From NCBI RefSeq assembly GCF_001949145.1, contig NW_019091495.1, forward strand, positions 92,043-156,042: DNA of 64,000 nucleotides. Reading direction: 5' to 3'. A program made the translations under genes and the position numbers. Under the pieces are notes generated by a model. The model searched no databases and had not been told where the DNA came from. It was given only the letters and a program-made list of their open reading frames with translations. This document shows, piece by piece, positions 1 through 11,884 of the stretch (within the stretch, counting starts at the first letter, position 1; each line of letters starts with the position of its first letter). This stretch comes from Acanthaster planci. Its lineage: Eukaryota; Echinodermata; Asteroidea; Valvatida; Acanthasteridae.

Positions 1-1555
1 AAAAAACCAACGCACACAGCATGGGTGGGTTCACCTGACCAATACGGACCTGATAACAGGTAGGCTGTAGACAAGGGTACCAGTGATGTCAACCTTAAGC
101 AACAAGCAGATGAAGAACAAAGCCCACGAAAGCATTTTTGTGTGCACCAGCTAAATATATACTTAAAAACTTGTGGATGACAGAGCAGGATACCAGTGAG
201 TTTGTAATCAGATTTCTGTAGGTTGAATAGCTCTGCGAGGGTCACAGAAAAGAGCACTGCAAGAGGTATTTTTTTGTTTGTTGGAGGTTGGTTTCCTCCT
301 TCTGAATCACTCACAAAACCAAGACGGTGCAGTAGCATGGCCAGATACTTGTAACTGCCCTCAAAGAAAGACTGTAATCACTTCTATCTCCTAATACATT
401 GAACAATTGATGACAACATTTTGGGCAAGAAGGAGCAATGTGAGTCGTCACCCTTCCTTCGGCCCTGGGCAACACTGTCATTATCAAAGGCCATTCGGGT
501 TCTTCTGTGTACATAAACTGTACAGTTGTTGCTTCCATCATGCCCACTTTCTGTCTGTCTTGCTGTCTTCGGCAGTTTCTGGACCTATTCTGTATATTTG
601 TCAATAGCGAATATCTGTATTTGTACAGTAATATGTAGAATGAATACCTACCTTTTGTTACAGTCTACAGAAGTAATTCGCATGGTGTCTTTGTGTTGTC
701 TTTAAGATATACAAGCATTTGAGCCATTGGTGCTATGTGTTTACACTGCAATCTTCATTGCATGTTGGTGGAACCTACTCAACTTTCAGTTGCTATTTGT
801 TGACGATTGGGTCCAACTTAATGAAGCAGTGAATAGGAACGTCAAGTCTCTCTCATTCTTTTCAAAATGTTTATTCTATCAAAGGATTGCGGATTGTCCA
901 CGTGAGAGGTCAGTCTTTGACAAAAATTGTAAAGAGTCACAAATGTTGGCATTATGGTGCCGAGCTGTTGTATCAGCTTATGTTAAAAATACTTTCGCTT
1001 CAGAGCAGAGATGCGAACCAGTTGAACGCACTACTTATTGCTGCAGAAAACATAGCATTCTCATTTGAAGCATTGCAGATTATGAGATCTTCAATTTGGT
1101 ATTTTATCCTTAAATATAAACATGCACATTTGTGCGCAAAACAATTTGGTGTGCAAAACAATTTTGTCATGCAAACGGTTTTAACCATCTGTTACGTAAC
1201 ACCATTTATTTTTAATATTGTATAAAGGACTTGACAAATTTTGTAAATTTGTCAAATGTAAAAAGTATTTTTGTATTTGATAGCATATTCCCCTCTGGAA
1301 ATCAAATGCATTGAAGCAGCTTATATGAACTTATCTCTCTTCAGCCCAAGGTAAAAAAAATGTATCTTCTTTTTAAGGGACTTTGTAATAAAAAACTGTC
1401 TCACAGTGTCATTAAATGTTCCAAATTTAGGCATGATGAATAAAGTATCCAAAGAATGAAATGATTCCTATTTGTTAGTGTCCGTCTGGAGTTGTTGACT
1501 GATGGTGATAACTTGATTGGTGAGTTCGTAACTGAGGCAGTGATACTGATAATGG
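1..1555. other. Upstream non-coding sequence
   Basis: No exon could be supported here. Open frames around 727-1225 are short, overlap one another in different frames and show no recognisable domain. AATAAA words at 1387-1392 and 1439-1444 could be the polyadenylation signals of a plus-strand gene lying to the left of the window, making this a 3' UTR. That is inference only. Confidence 0.3.
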
Positions 1556-1563
1556 TGACGTCA
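1556..1563 (+). promoter_or_regulatory. Consensus CRE palindrome upstream of ARMC5
   Basis: The sequence is TGACGTCA, a perfect cAMP-response element (CREB/ATF site), about 360 bp before the ARMC5 start codon. The match is seen directly; its use as a promoter element is inferred from position. A second perfect copy lies about 200 bp before the Mondo start codon. Confidence 0.4.
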
Positions 1564-1921
1564 ATAATGATGTGTAATTTGACCATTGTACGTACCCTTG
1601 CTGAATTGCTTTTTAGAGCTATTGATGAAAACCATGTCAATATCTGCAGTTAAGAAACCGAGTTGTCCCCCCCTGCATGTAAAAGACCAGTTTGGGTATG
1701 GAGAGGAACATTTTACATAAACATAAAGGCAGCATTATTGACATGTTTTGGGAGCAAAGAACTCAGGACACCACGACAAACTGGAATAAACGGAAATTCG
1801 CACATCTCTCTCACTAAAATTCACCGAAAATATCTGCTGTCTGCGCGTCCAGCCAGCGACTTCACGGTGTTTAGAAACAGCGCCACCAATCATGCGAGAC
1901 AAAAATTAAATCCCTGAACAC

Positions 1922-1932
1922 AACATGGCGGC
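1922..1932 (+). promoter_or_regulatory. YY1-like element over the ARMC5 start codon
   Basis: AACATGGCGGC spans the initiator ATG at 1925 and matches the known YY1 motif that often overlaps translation starts of short-leader housekeeping genes. It supports the choice of this start and suggests transcription begins only a short distance upstream. Confidence 0.4.
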
Positions 1933-4900
1933 CTCCAGTGACACCAGTCATGTCAGCGGACGCGGATCACGCCGAGCTCCACCTTCTTTGAGAGACATTG
2001 TGCAGAAGCTCCGCACTGGATCCTCTAGTAATTTGGAGGATGGATTACAGATGATTCAGGGCCTAGTTCGTAAAAATAGAGGACTGGAGGTTGTTGACGA
2101 GTTCCGGAGGTTGGGTGGTTTGGAAGAAATCGTGCAGGTGGTCAAGTCGGACAGATGTGACATCGACAGGAATGAGAAACTAACGGACCTTGCCCTGAGT
2201 GTATTGGCCACATGTTGTAGAGAACAGGAGTCGAAGATACGGGTAGGTTTCACTGGACAAATCAATATCCTAATGCCCTTCTTTAAGAGGTGGTACCATA
2301 AACATTACAAAATGAAGTAGGCCTATCATTGGGGAAATGAATTTTCCATGGGGCAGTGCGGACATCTAGCCCCACTAGTGTGGCACGGACTCTCACTTCC
2401 GATCCACCCTTAGGGATGGATCGGGAGTGAGAGTCCGTGCCACACTAGTGGGGCTATGCGGACATCCTGAGTTTTATCACTTTATTTCTTGTTTTATTGT
2501 TGAATCTCCTACATGCTGGATTTATGGTCACTGCATTTATGCTGATTTTACCAGTCTTGTTTTCCCACCTATACACATACTACGACCGTGACTGCTTTGA
2601 ATCATCAATCCGTCCGTCATGTTCATCACTTAATCAAAACTAAAAGCAGGAGTCCAAGGCCTCGCATTAACCTACATTGGCCTCTTCTGATGTACATATT
2701 GAGTTATCTGTTACAAACTTGTAACCGATCAATCCTCATCACCAACATGAGGAAAATATTTGATGATGACATTGGTGATTTGCGTCTAAATCAGATGCCT
2801 CTGGGGTACAGGTTGTCTCTTGTATATTCTCCTACCCCTGACGAATTACAACATGTGATTGCACTTAAATTAGTGAAGAGAAGCAGCCTTACATCTTCCA
2901 TTCTTGTACCGGCAAGGCTGTTGGCTGTCTCATCACAACAGCTTAAGTCAAGCGCTGGCAAATGAGTTCCTCGCATATGTGCCAATTACACTGTCATCCT
3001 AGACCTCTGGAGACAACTGGCAGCAGTGTCTTCCAGGCCATCCATTAACATTTAGTCTCCAGTGAATTCGAAAATGCTATGGGCAATTGTGAAATTATCT
3101 GGACTGAAATCAAGGGTCCACGTAACAAATCTATCCAGATTGGAACCTATTATAGGCTGCCAAATGACCAAAAGGGTCTCCAGTTAAATGAGCTCAGGAA
3201 ATTTGTTGCCACCACGAAGATGAAACTGAACTCCAACTCAGTTTATGTCATGGGAGACTTTAATATTCCTAATATAAACTGGAATGATGGAACAGTTTCC
3301 AGTGGGCTAGGATACAGCAAGATGATAGGAGAAAAGTTACTTGACATATCTACAGAATTTGGTCTGACCCAGTGTGTTAGAGAATCTACTAGGTCACAAG
3401 GGAATACTCACAATATTCTTGATTTAGTGTTTATGAACAACTTCAGAAGCATTGCTGAAATTGAAGTTGTTGACGGGATTTCCAATCATGACATTGTTGT
3501 TATTGATATCAACCTGAAAACTATTAAAGAGAAAGATGCAGCCAGTGAAAAAGGTCTTTCTCAGACATGAGGCCAACAAAGAAGGGCTTTTGTAATATGT
3601 TCACAATTATCATTCAGATTATGTAACGCTTGCCGCTGGTAAAACACTGAAGAAAAACGGGCATCTAACAGTCAGAAATTGCAGGAACTTCAAGAAAGAC
3701 ATGTACAGTACCTCATCAATTTTCTTTTAGCAGGTACAATGTGCCATGGTTCAACAGCTCACCGAAAAGGGAAAACAAGTGTATCCTAGGAAAACATTTA
3801 TAATTCTTTCCAAAAACTTTAAACTCTGCATGCATTTTTAAGAATTTAATTGGGCCCAGGCCTTAATATTTGGTTTGTAAAACTCACCCCACAGTTGTTA
3901 CTTCTGTTTTAGAAGATTTTAATCCCTCTTATTTAAGCTGCTAGGCTCGCTGGTTACACGAATACAATTATCTACATATGGTAATCGAACGTACTGCTCT
4001 CTGGGAATAAGAGGTTATGTTGAATTCTGACTGAGTACTGAAGCGTCACCATTTCTACAGATGTGTACAGTTAACTGGTGTCAAAATATCCCTTTCCTGT
4101 GTCAGACTTGTTAGAAATAATGAAATGGACAATTAGTATGTTCAGCACAAATGCTGACTGCTTCCACATTTATTTTCCTTATTTATCAAGATAATTAACC
4201 TACAATGAGGATAAAAAATTGCGTCTCTACTACAGTGATGGGCATTATCACTTTCCGAGTGATCTTGTCTCCTCAGGGCATCAATGTGTGTGTGGAAAGT
4301 AGGAGTTCGTACCAGTATTTGCTCTGAAGAGAGGGCGTAAGTCTCCCAGGCATGAACTAACAGAGGACCAGGGTGGTTCTGCTGTAGTTGCTTCAAATTT
4401 GACCAAATTCACTCCAAATTATGTAGATTCAGTTCTGTCACATGGGACAAATTCACAGCACCAGTAGAAACATGTCAGTTGGTCGGCAGGTCAGGTCATG
4501 TCTCATCAGATGGGTCAGATAACTTAGATCAGTTTGAGTCAGGACCTATATCTTGGCTTGAGTGAGTGCAAATCAGGTCAGATTGGGTTAAGGTCCATAA
4601 ACTCTACTCAGGTTGGTTTGGTCCTTTGTTTTATAATATTGAGAATCCCAACTTTAGGCTTCTATCTCCAACCACTTCCCATTCATGGAACCATTTATTG
4701 TTGATCATTTTTGACATAGACTTAGTCCAACATTCTACTTTGGTAGATTTTATCAACACCTCTCCTCCTCCTCAAAAAAAAAACATTTACATTCATCTGC
4801 AACCATTTTGATTGCTACATTTGATCATTTTTTAATTAGAACTCAACTCAGCCCGCAAACTCAAAAACAAATGACATTAATTGTGTTTAATTTCTGTCCT

Positions 4901-7900
4901 GTTTTTCCCTTCTCAAGGTCCATGAGCTTGAAGGAATACCAGCAATAGGTAAGAGAAAATGCCACTGGCTGCATTTGTACCTTTATTTGGTGTGCATTTT
5001 TGACTTTGCTGGACAATTATTAAGGAGAACCCACTTGTTATTCAACTGAATCCATTAAAAGAGATAGGTCATATTATTGAAGAGCAATTGATGCACAGAT
5101 TGCTATTATGTCTTTTTGTAGATGAAAGAATTACCACTTTGCAGTGAAATGAAAATAAAAATCAACCTGGGAAAGGCATTTCTGAACATTTTAAATAATG
5201 TTTCCCCCAACAATGAATTACATTATTGAATATTTTATCTTTCAGTTGAAGTGTTGAAAGCACACACATCAGTCAGTATCATCAATAGAGCATCTAGGGC
5301 TCTTGCTAACCTAGCAGAAGTCCCTAAACTATGTGCTGATATTCATCATAAAGACATCATCCCCCAACTTATCAGACTGCTGAAGGAAACGCCTGATTCC
5401 AGTTGTCGACAAAGCATCCTTCGTTTGATAAGGATACTTGCAGACACCAATCAGCATGCTTGGAAGATCCTACAGTCTGAGGGATTATCGGCTGTACTTA
5501 ATTGCCTAGATTCAGATGACATCAAACTCATTGGTTGTGCTGCTCAAACAGCTGCAGAATTAACCAACCACCTGGGATCGGGACAAAGCACTGAAGCCCT
5601 TAGATCCTATCAGGAGGCCGGCAGGCAAGCTGTTGAAGACAACAGGGTTGAAGTTTTAGTCAGGCTTCTGTCTCACTCCAAGCCATCTATCCAGGATCAT
5701 GCCCTGGTGGCATTACTGAATTTGATGGTATCTGAAGGGGTCAGGGTCGCTGCTGGTAAGGCAGGTGGGGTTGAGGTCTTCATAGAACGTGGCAAGGCCA
5801 CCACATTCCCCGGCTGGGCTACATACATCCACTGTCTCTGCTTCTGCTGTCGAGAGGCCGTCAACAGAGTCCGACTCAGGAATCTGGAAGGTCTACAGGT
5901 ACTCCTGAACATCCTGAAGAGCTCCAGTGAAGACTGTGTGAGACTTCATGAGACAATTCTGGTTGCCCTGATGGATTTCTACTACGATGAGCAAAGTCTG
6001 AACTACCTGGCTGCATGTGGGTTCATCCAGGTTCTTGTATCCCAGCTTAGACAAGAAGTAATGACATCAGCTAGTAAGTCTACAGTAAATTATACTACAT
6101 TGTATTCTCCTGAAACCCATTTGTCTTTTCATCACCAAATCTGGAACAAAGATTAAAGGTTACAAAATGTTTATGTAAAATAATAAGTGTGACTATATCG
6201 CTGGAAATAGTGTCATCGTACTCAGTGGAATATTTTGCATTTACAGGAAGTGGTAGAGATGATTTGACAGAGTCAGAGTTTGATTCATCGATGTCATCCA
6301 GCAGATGTACAGATGATGTCACAGTGACGGGGGCATTCCCCAGTACTTCAAGGAAAAGGGCAAGATCCTTCAGTGAAGGTCCTGACAAGAAACAAGTCTG
6401 CAATGTTAAATCGTTCATCGGCATGCAAGCTTGTTCCTCGAAGGACACACCACTGCCAGGACCAAAAGCCAAAAAGACCTGCTTGTTGGCTCCAGCAAAG
6501 CCACAAGATGATGCCCAATCCAGGATGGGACTCTCTTCCACAGCAATGTCTGTCACAATTCAAGCCACAGAGATGATGGAGGATGAAGACACCTCATCTT
6601 CTCTACCTTCTTCAAGTGCTTCAGGAATGTCTCCTGAATCTTCTGCCACCAACTATCAGTCCTACATCAATCCAGAGGCGACCCCTTACTCACCTCCAAG
6701 TGTGGACTGGGAGTGGTTCTTACAGCATCGTGAGCAAATGGGCCAGGGGCTATCTCCTCGAAGCTTCTCAAGTTTTTCTTCTCCACGGTCCCTCAGCCCA
6801 CTTAGGTATTAATGATGGAATTTGCCTGTAGATGTTGATCGCATTGTGCTATCGGTCAATCCTGTACAATTCCTTGGATTTTGCTTTCCTTTTTTCAAAA
6901 CAGTCTTTCACAACAATGAATTAGGAAGAAAAGTAATTAACTGATGTACATATCATGCCCTAAATTTTACCGATTGCACTGTTAAGAGGCAGATTGACCA
7001 ATTGCGGGCCTAATGTGGGTGTAATTTGGCATTTTGGTTGATGGCTGTGTTGTTTTCTCCAACAGACGGGGCTCACCAAAAAAAAACACATTATTGACTG
7101 CACCTACACATAAATTCTCAACAAATCCGAGTAATAAATTTACAACTAAAATATTTTTGATATATCTTAATTTTATACTGGGCAAAAGCATAAGTGTAAG
7201 TACGTGTCCCATGTGTTGCCAATATGCCACCCGATCTGACTACCCACAGTTACTTATAAGAGGCCTGCGCAGCAAAATAGCTGCAATATATTCTCATATG
7301 ATGCGATACAGTAGGCAAACTTATAAGTGAGGCTAGTCAGCATCACGAAAGTTTGCAAGCAGAAGGCTCGAACAACTCTCACTGCCTAGTGTATTGCATC
7401 ATACGGTAATATATTACCATCACAGTTAGAGCATGACTATTTTGCTGCGCAGGCCTCACTTGTAAGTAGTGGTGGGTAGTCGGATCGGGTTGATATGCAG
7501 TGCCCAGAGTGTTGTAATCATGATGTTATAACTGCATAAGTTTTATTGTTCTTTATACCACAGATACGATTTCTCACCAATGTCATCCCCCCAATGGTCT
7601 CCTCAGTGGTCACCACAACACTCACCCGAGTACTCACACCATCAAGCTCCCCAGTGGTCACCTCAACATTCCCCTCAATGGGAGCCCCAGCCCTCACCAG
7701 ACCAGAGTGACCACCTCTTTCCACAACCACTTCAAGAAAATGAGTCACCAGTCTCTGAGAGCCTCTCACAGACTTTGTCGAGCAAACCCTCCACATTAGA
7801 GATAGTCGCCCCTGACGAACCCCCTACAGCATTTGGCCACTTGGAGTCTGTTGGTGCTAGCTCAAAAGATGTTCAAGGCAGCACTGCATCAATAGCATCA

Positions 7901-10260
7901 ATGTCTGAGGAAGCCCCAGTCCACAAAAGCTTGATAAAGAGTCATCAACAGACTTTAACTGACTCCCTCTCACAAGGGTCGACTTTGCAAGCCGTTTGTA
8001 ATCTCACTCTTGATGAGAAGGCAAAGATTTCAAAAGTAGGATGTGCCACTGATAGCCTTCTTACGGAAAAAGATATTCTAATGACAGGGTTTGCTAAGAG
8101 GCTAGACGAACATGTGACTTCCATAAACACTGCTGAATACGGTCAGGAAGCTGGCACTTTCAGGGAGCCTCACTCCAAGAGCTTAAGGATGAGAACTGGG
8201 AGAAATAAGACCACTTCGGTTCACCGTCAGACTGCAGATGCTCCAAGCATGGATGATCCAGAGTCAGACACAAACATGCTCTCTTTCATGGGGTCAAAAG
8301 AACCAAAGGAAAAGATCCTTGTGGACAAATTTGAAATAGACATGGAGATTCGCCGAGCAAAAGAGGAGGGGAAACTTAGGAGGAGAGAGTATGCTGCTGT
8401 GACATTACTTTCCCGATATTCCCACATGGATGATCCAAGCACGCACATGGCTAGGGAGTCAGTGGTTTCTGTCTTGCTTGACTACCAGCCAAGCTCAGCC
8501 TACCTGCAGTCTAAGAGCCAGCGGACCCTACACAGGATCTTGAGGAACAGGCTTTGTTTCGAGCAACTCATCATGGAGCATATCCCTATGCTCATTGCTA
8601 GGAAGATGATTGAAAGAGAGAGCAAGAAGCTGGCCACTGCCATGGAAACCAATAACGTAAACTCCACAGTCAAGAGAAGTCAAAGCACAAATGACTTAAG
8701 GAGCATGCAGAGCAGAGCTGCCCATGGTGAAATCAAGACTTCAGGTGGCAGCTCACAAGAGATGAGAGATCCAAGAAAGATCAAGCTGGAAACAAGCCAC
8801 TCTTCAGTGTCTGAGCCTAAGACCACATCCACAGAAGTAGCATCGTCCAGGAAAATCTGGCCGAGGAGAAAGGAAAGTTTCGATTCTGATGTAGTCTCAG
8901 ATTTCCTTGATGACTCAGCATCAGACACAACTTCAGTTTGCAGTTTGGATACTGTGGAATCGGAACAGTCCCAACTGTGGGGAGACACGGCATCACCCCT
9001 GTATCCCCTTATGGTATCAACTTGCCAGTTCAGGCAAGGCACCATGCTCCGCCTCCTCATGTCCAATTCTTTCAAGGGAAAGATGGCCTGCGTCCTAGCT
9101 ATACCTTATATATGTCAGTAAGTATAGCAAATCAAACTCACGCTTGTCTTTGTAAGACCAGAAAGGAACCCAGATGGAATTTAAGAAACCGTCTAAAAAG
9201 AAAAAATGTATTCCGGGAAGGCGAGATGGGTACAGAGGTGCTGGAAATGTTTCAAATAGCAGATTCAGAGTGTATAGGTTTCAGGTCTTTGATTCTGAAG
9301 TCAGTAGACCCTTTGCTGTCTAGTTGCTTAAGGAGTGTAAGAAAGGACAGTTATGCGTGGACGGGATGAACGCAATACACTGTTGTAGAAGTGAATTACC
9401 TCTCAACGCACCTTTACTGGTGTTCTTAAACTTTAACAAGTGCACTCTTTTTTCCTTTTGTGTTTAGGACAAACAGCCTCAAGAGAAGACTTCTTATCAA
9501 GCACAAAGGCCTTCAAATTCTCCTTGATTTTCTTCGCAAAGATACCATCATGCCAGATACGTTCAACAAGGCTGTACAATGCCTATTTGACCTCTCTACT
9601 GCATTATTCTTGAATCCAGATGAGACAGAAACCATTCTAAAAACTGATGATAGAAGTAATATCAGAACTGTCAAAGAGGTTCAGTCGCAAGAGCAAGGTT
9701 GTTGCTATGATGCAGTAGAACAGCAGGCAGACACCAAATTGCTGGTAGATCAGGAAGAAGCAGTCCAAGCACACAGGAGTATCCTCACCAAGAGTTCAGA
9801 ATACTTCACCTGTCTCCTTGAAGGTCCTTACTTGGAATCTGGTCAGAGCGAGGTACCCCTTAAAGAGATTTCCAAAGAAGCCCTGACTTTGATCTTGCAT
9901 TCCTTGTACGGATGTCTCCACCTGCAGTGCTGCCACATGAACGAAGTCACAGCCAGTGGGGACAAAGTGGTCTTGGAGGCGATTGCTTGCTCGGGTCGGT
10001 TTCTTCTCTGGCCAGTTCAGAATAGGTTGTGTGACATCATCGTGGACTCCCACATCAGTGCTGCCTCTGTAGTGAGCCATTTCCAGTTTGGCTTGAAGCA
10101 CAACTGCTCCAAGCTTACCAACGCCTGCTTGATGTTCATGCTGACAAGTGGCAAGGTGACGCATGAGCACTTTCAGGAACTTGTTGAGAGGGGCTGCGCT
10201 AATGATGCCTTCAAAACAATTGAGAGAATGATAACTGATGCACTTTTTTCCATAAATTAA
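1925..10260 (+). CDS. ARMC5: Armadillo repeat-containing protein 5 (ARM + BTB), complete
   Basis: Six coding exons are supported: 1925-2242, 4918-4948, 5246-6073, 6247-6805, 7564-9117 and 9468-10260. All have GT-AG borders and matching phases and join to 1360 codons plus stop. Residues about 20-390 are helical ARM-type repeats (LRDIVQKL, then exon 3 with AVLNCLDS and VEVLVRLLSHSKPSIQDHALVALLNL). Residues 393-850 are a Ser/Pro-rich linker with SPQW repeats at 586-624. Residues about 850-930 form a further helical block (CFEQLIMEHIPMLI) that resembles the middle of vertebrate ARMC5. Residues about 1186-1310 are a BTB domain (VQAHRSILTKSSEYFTCLL) followed by a BACK-like helical end. Vertebrate ARMC5 (about 935 residues) is a CUL3 ubiquitin-ligase substrate adaptor acting on the RNA polymerase II large subunit and SREBP; the same role is inferred here. 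The protein is longer because of the linker. Exon 2 is only 31 nt. Confidence 0.9.
2357..2466. mobile_element. 90-bp foldback element with 10-bp target duplication
   Basis: The element at 2367-2456 is almost one perfect palindrome. It starts TAGCCCCACTAG and ends CTAGTGGGGCTA, with arms of about 40 bp that differ at only one or two positions around a short loop near 2408-2414. It is flanked by identical direct copies of TGCGGACATC at 2357-2366 and 2457-2466, a clean 10-bp target-site duplication. A 9-11-bp duplication is typical of Mutator-like transposons, so a Mutator-type MITE is the best guess. The near-perfect arms suggest recent insertion. Confidence 0.8.
3060..3730 (+). pseudogene. LINE (non-LTR retrotransposon) endonuclease fragment
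   Basis: The open frame 3079-3570 has motifs of the apurinic-type endonuclease domain of CR1/L2-like LINEs: GTYYRLPN, VMGDFNIPNINW, LDLVFMNN and ISNHDIVV, in the expected order. Just after ISNHD, the text continues in another frame (VFLRHEANKEGLL) as the linker towards the reverse transcriptase, so a frameshift lies near 3545, followed by stops. No reverse transcriptase follows. It is a dead, truncated copy in ARMC5 intron 1. Confidence 0.75.
7228..7492. mobile_element. 265-bp foldback MITE in ARMC5 intron 4
   Basis: The left end CACCCGATCTGACTACCCA and right end TGGGTAGTCGGATCGGGTTG are inverted copies. The inverted match runs inward through the CTGCGCAGC and AATATATT blocks, so nearly the whole element folds back with arms of about 110-120 bp. 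ATATGC occurs on both sides (7222-7227 and 7493-7498), a possible 6-bp target duplication. No coding capacity is present. The superfamily is not determined. Confidence 0.7.
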
Positions 10261-11224
10261 GAAATTTGTCTACTTATTATGACCAACACTGCGTGTGTGT
10301 GTATAACCAAAATTATAAATTAATTTAACTTTACTACCTGTTTACTACCTGTTTTCAATTACATGTACCAGTATTCAGCAAGGCAAAATTTAATTGACAT
10401 TAATTTATTTTCTATTATGTAATTGTTTTCATACCTATTCCTCTCAGATTCTTTCCACTACCAAAAGGTTGAACTTCCATGGTTCAAGGGTCCATTGGGT
10501 GGCGCTTGAGTTTGTAATTTGGTCTGGCTTATCCATTTATGACTGCTTGGCAGTCCAAGGTCTGATACCGAAACCGTTTCATTACAGAATTGAATCAAAG
10601 TTTTTGTCTACTCCAGGGTTCTGTCTTTTCATAGTGCCAGTGCTTCTTATTTTACAACCTGAAACAGAGTTTCGAGAGCCCACAATGAAAAGTGCTTCTT
10701 CCTTGACGTCTCATGATGTCTCATTTCCACAGTTAGGATAGACGGCCTTCTTCAGGTTATCAAAGACATATTTTTAGTTTCATATTTTCACTGGAATAGT
10801 CATCCTTTTGGTTTTGATAGCTTTACCAGTGGCTTTAAGTAAATCATAGGTTCAAAAGTTCAGCTAGACTCTGTGGTGTAATGATCCAGTGATAAATGAA
10901 AACCTTTGATTTGTTCAGTATCCAAACTAGTTTTCCGTGGACTCGGCATGTTTTACCGAGCGATTTAAGCAGAACGACGGAGTGTTTTTGACTCCACTGT
11001 TTGACTTGGCCGTGTAGAGACCCATTGCTTTCTCTGAACGAGACTGTCACCATTGTCCAGTGTGGCGATTAACTGTGGAGTCGGATGTTGATAAGCCTTG
11101 GAAGGTTTTGACTCTCTAGACATTTTGACGTGCTCTTCGTTTCATTTGGGGGATGTTTTTGTGTTGTTTTTGTTTTATTTCAGCATCACCTAAACCTCGT
11201 ACAATTCTGGTTTCTTACTTTATC

Positions 11225-11230
11225 AATAAA
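11225..11230 (+). terminator. Candidate ARMC5 polyadenylation signal
   Basis: First AATAAA downstream of the ARMC5 stop codon, about 965 bp away; a second lies at 11398-11403. Which is used cannot be told from sequence. Confidence 0.35.
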
Positions 11231-11560
11231 ACAAATTGAGCGAAAAGAAGGATGTATTAACACATTAACAAAGACATGTAACAATGTCTCCATTTTTGTT
11301 GACTTCCTCAGTTTAACCGTTCTCTTTTTCAGAGAAACATCTTACTGTCCAGCAATGTGAATCTCGAGGTCTGAATCTGAACAAAAAGGTCAATTTAAAT
11401 AAAGGTAACATGAAGGACACCAGGACATACTACGTTCTGTGAACAGTGCTGTTTTGTTACCCTTCCCTTTTGAAACAAGATACTCTTAGATGATCGACCC
11501 TCCTATTCTTAAAAAGAATGTCCCCCAGAAATTACACCTTGATGACTGCAGTAATCTTAT

Positions 11561-11566
11561 TTTATT
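11561..11566 (-). terminator. Candidate polyadenylation signal of the minus-strand gene
   Basis: Reads AATAAA on the minus strand, about 320 bp past the stop codon at 11885-11887. Assigned by position only. Confidence 0.35.
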
Positions 11567-11884
11567 TTGATCACCAGTTGAATATGATCCATAGAGCACT
11601 CGTTGGCATATCTGAGGACTGATCGCAGACGATTAATGTCCGATTTTAATATAGTTTCCGCTGCGGGTTGATTGGACGAATACAGCCCCGATCTTCACTG
11701 AGAGAAGTGTGAAGAGCTACGGAAACTACACATGTTCAAAACTGTCGTCGTCATAAGAATACTCAGTTTTCTGCAGGTATTTTGTTGGCGAAAATGGCTC
11801 TGCCTGACGAAACTGGAAGACGTTTAAGACGCAAGTAGGCAACCAACATTGCAGTGAGTTTTTCCCCTTGTCACCTGGCTATTC

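Larger units (their letters stand above)
2243..4917 (+). other. ARMC5 intron 1 with repeat debris
   Basis: The donor is GTAGGT after codon 106 and the acceptor is TTCTCAAG before VHELEGIPAI. The intron contains a 90-bp foldback element (2367-2456), a decayed LINE endonuclease fragment (about 3060-3730) and a degenerate GTCAGG-rich stretch near 4470-4600. The rest shows no recognisable element. Confidence 0.7.
10261..11884. other. Convergent 3' region between ARMC5 and the minus-strand gene
   Basis: No exon is recognised. AATAAA at 11225-11230 and 11398-11403 could serve ARMC5, giving a 3' UTR of about 1.0-1.15 kb. TTTATT at 11561-11566 reads as AATAAA on the minus strand and could end the opposing gene. 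The two transcripts would then stop within a few hundred bases of each other. Confidence 0.4.

Noticed and set aside
727-1225. Overlapping open frames of 112-113 codons left of ARMC5
   Set aside because: They overlap in different frames, have no domain, and lie before AATAAA words that suggest a 3' UTR.
2588-2965. 125-codon frame upstream of the LINE endonuclease fragment as a LINE ORF1
   Set aside because: No zinc knuckle, RRM or esterase motif is visible, and the sequence gives no link to the endonuclease frame.
8938-9369. Alternative open frame across the end of ARMC5 exon 5 with a protein-like stretch (HHAPPPHVQFFQGKDG)
   Set aside because: Using it would require a frameshift within the exon and gives the wrong phase for exon 6. 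The main frame joins exon 6 perfectly (CA + G = CAG) and reads through an ARM-like helical segment.
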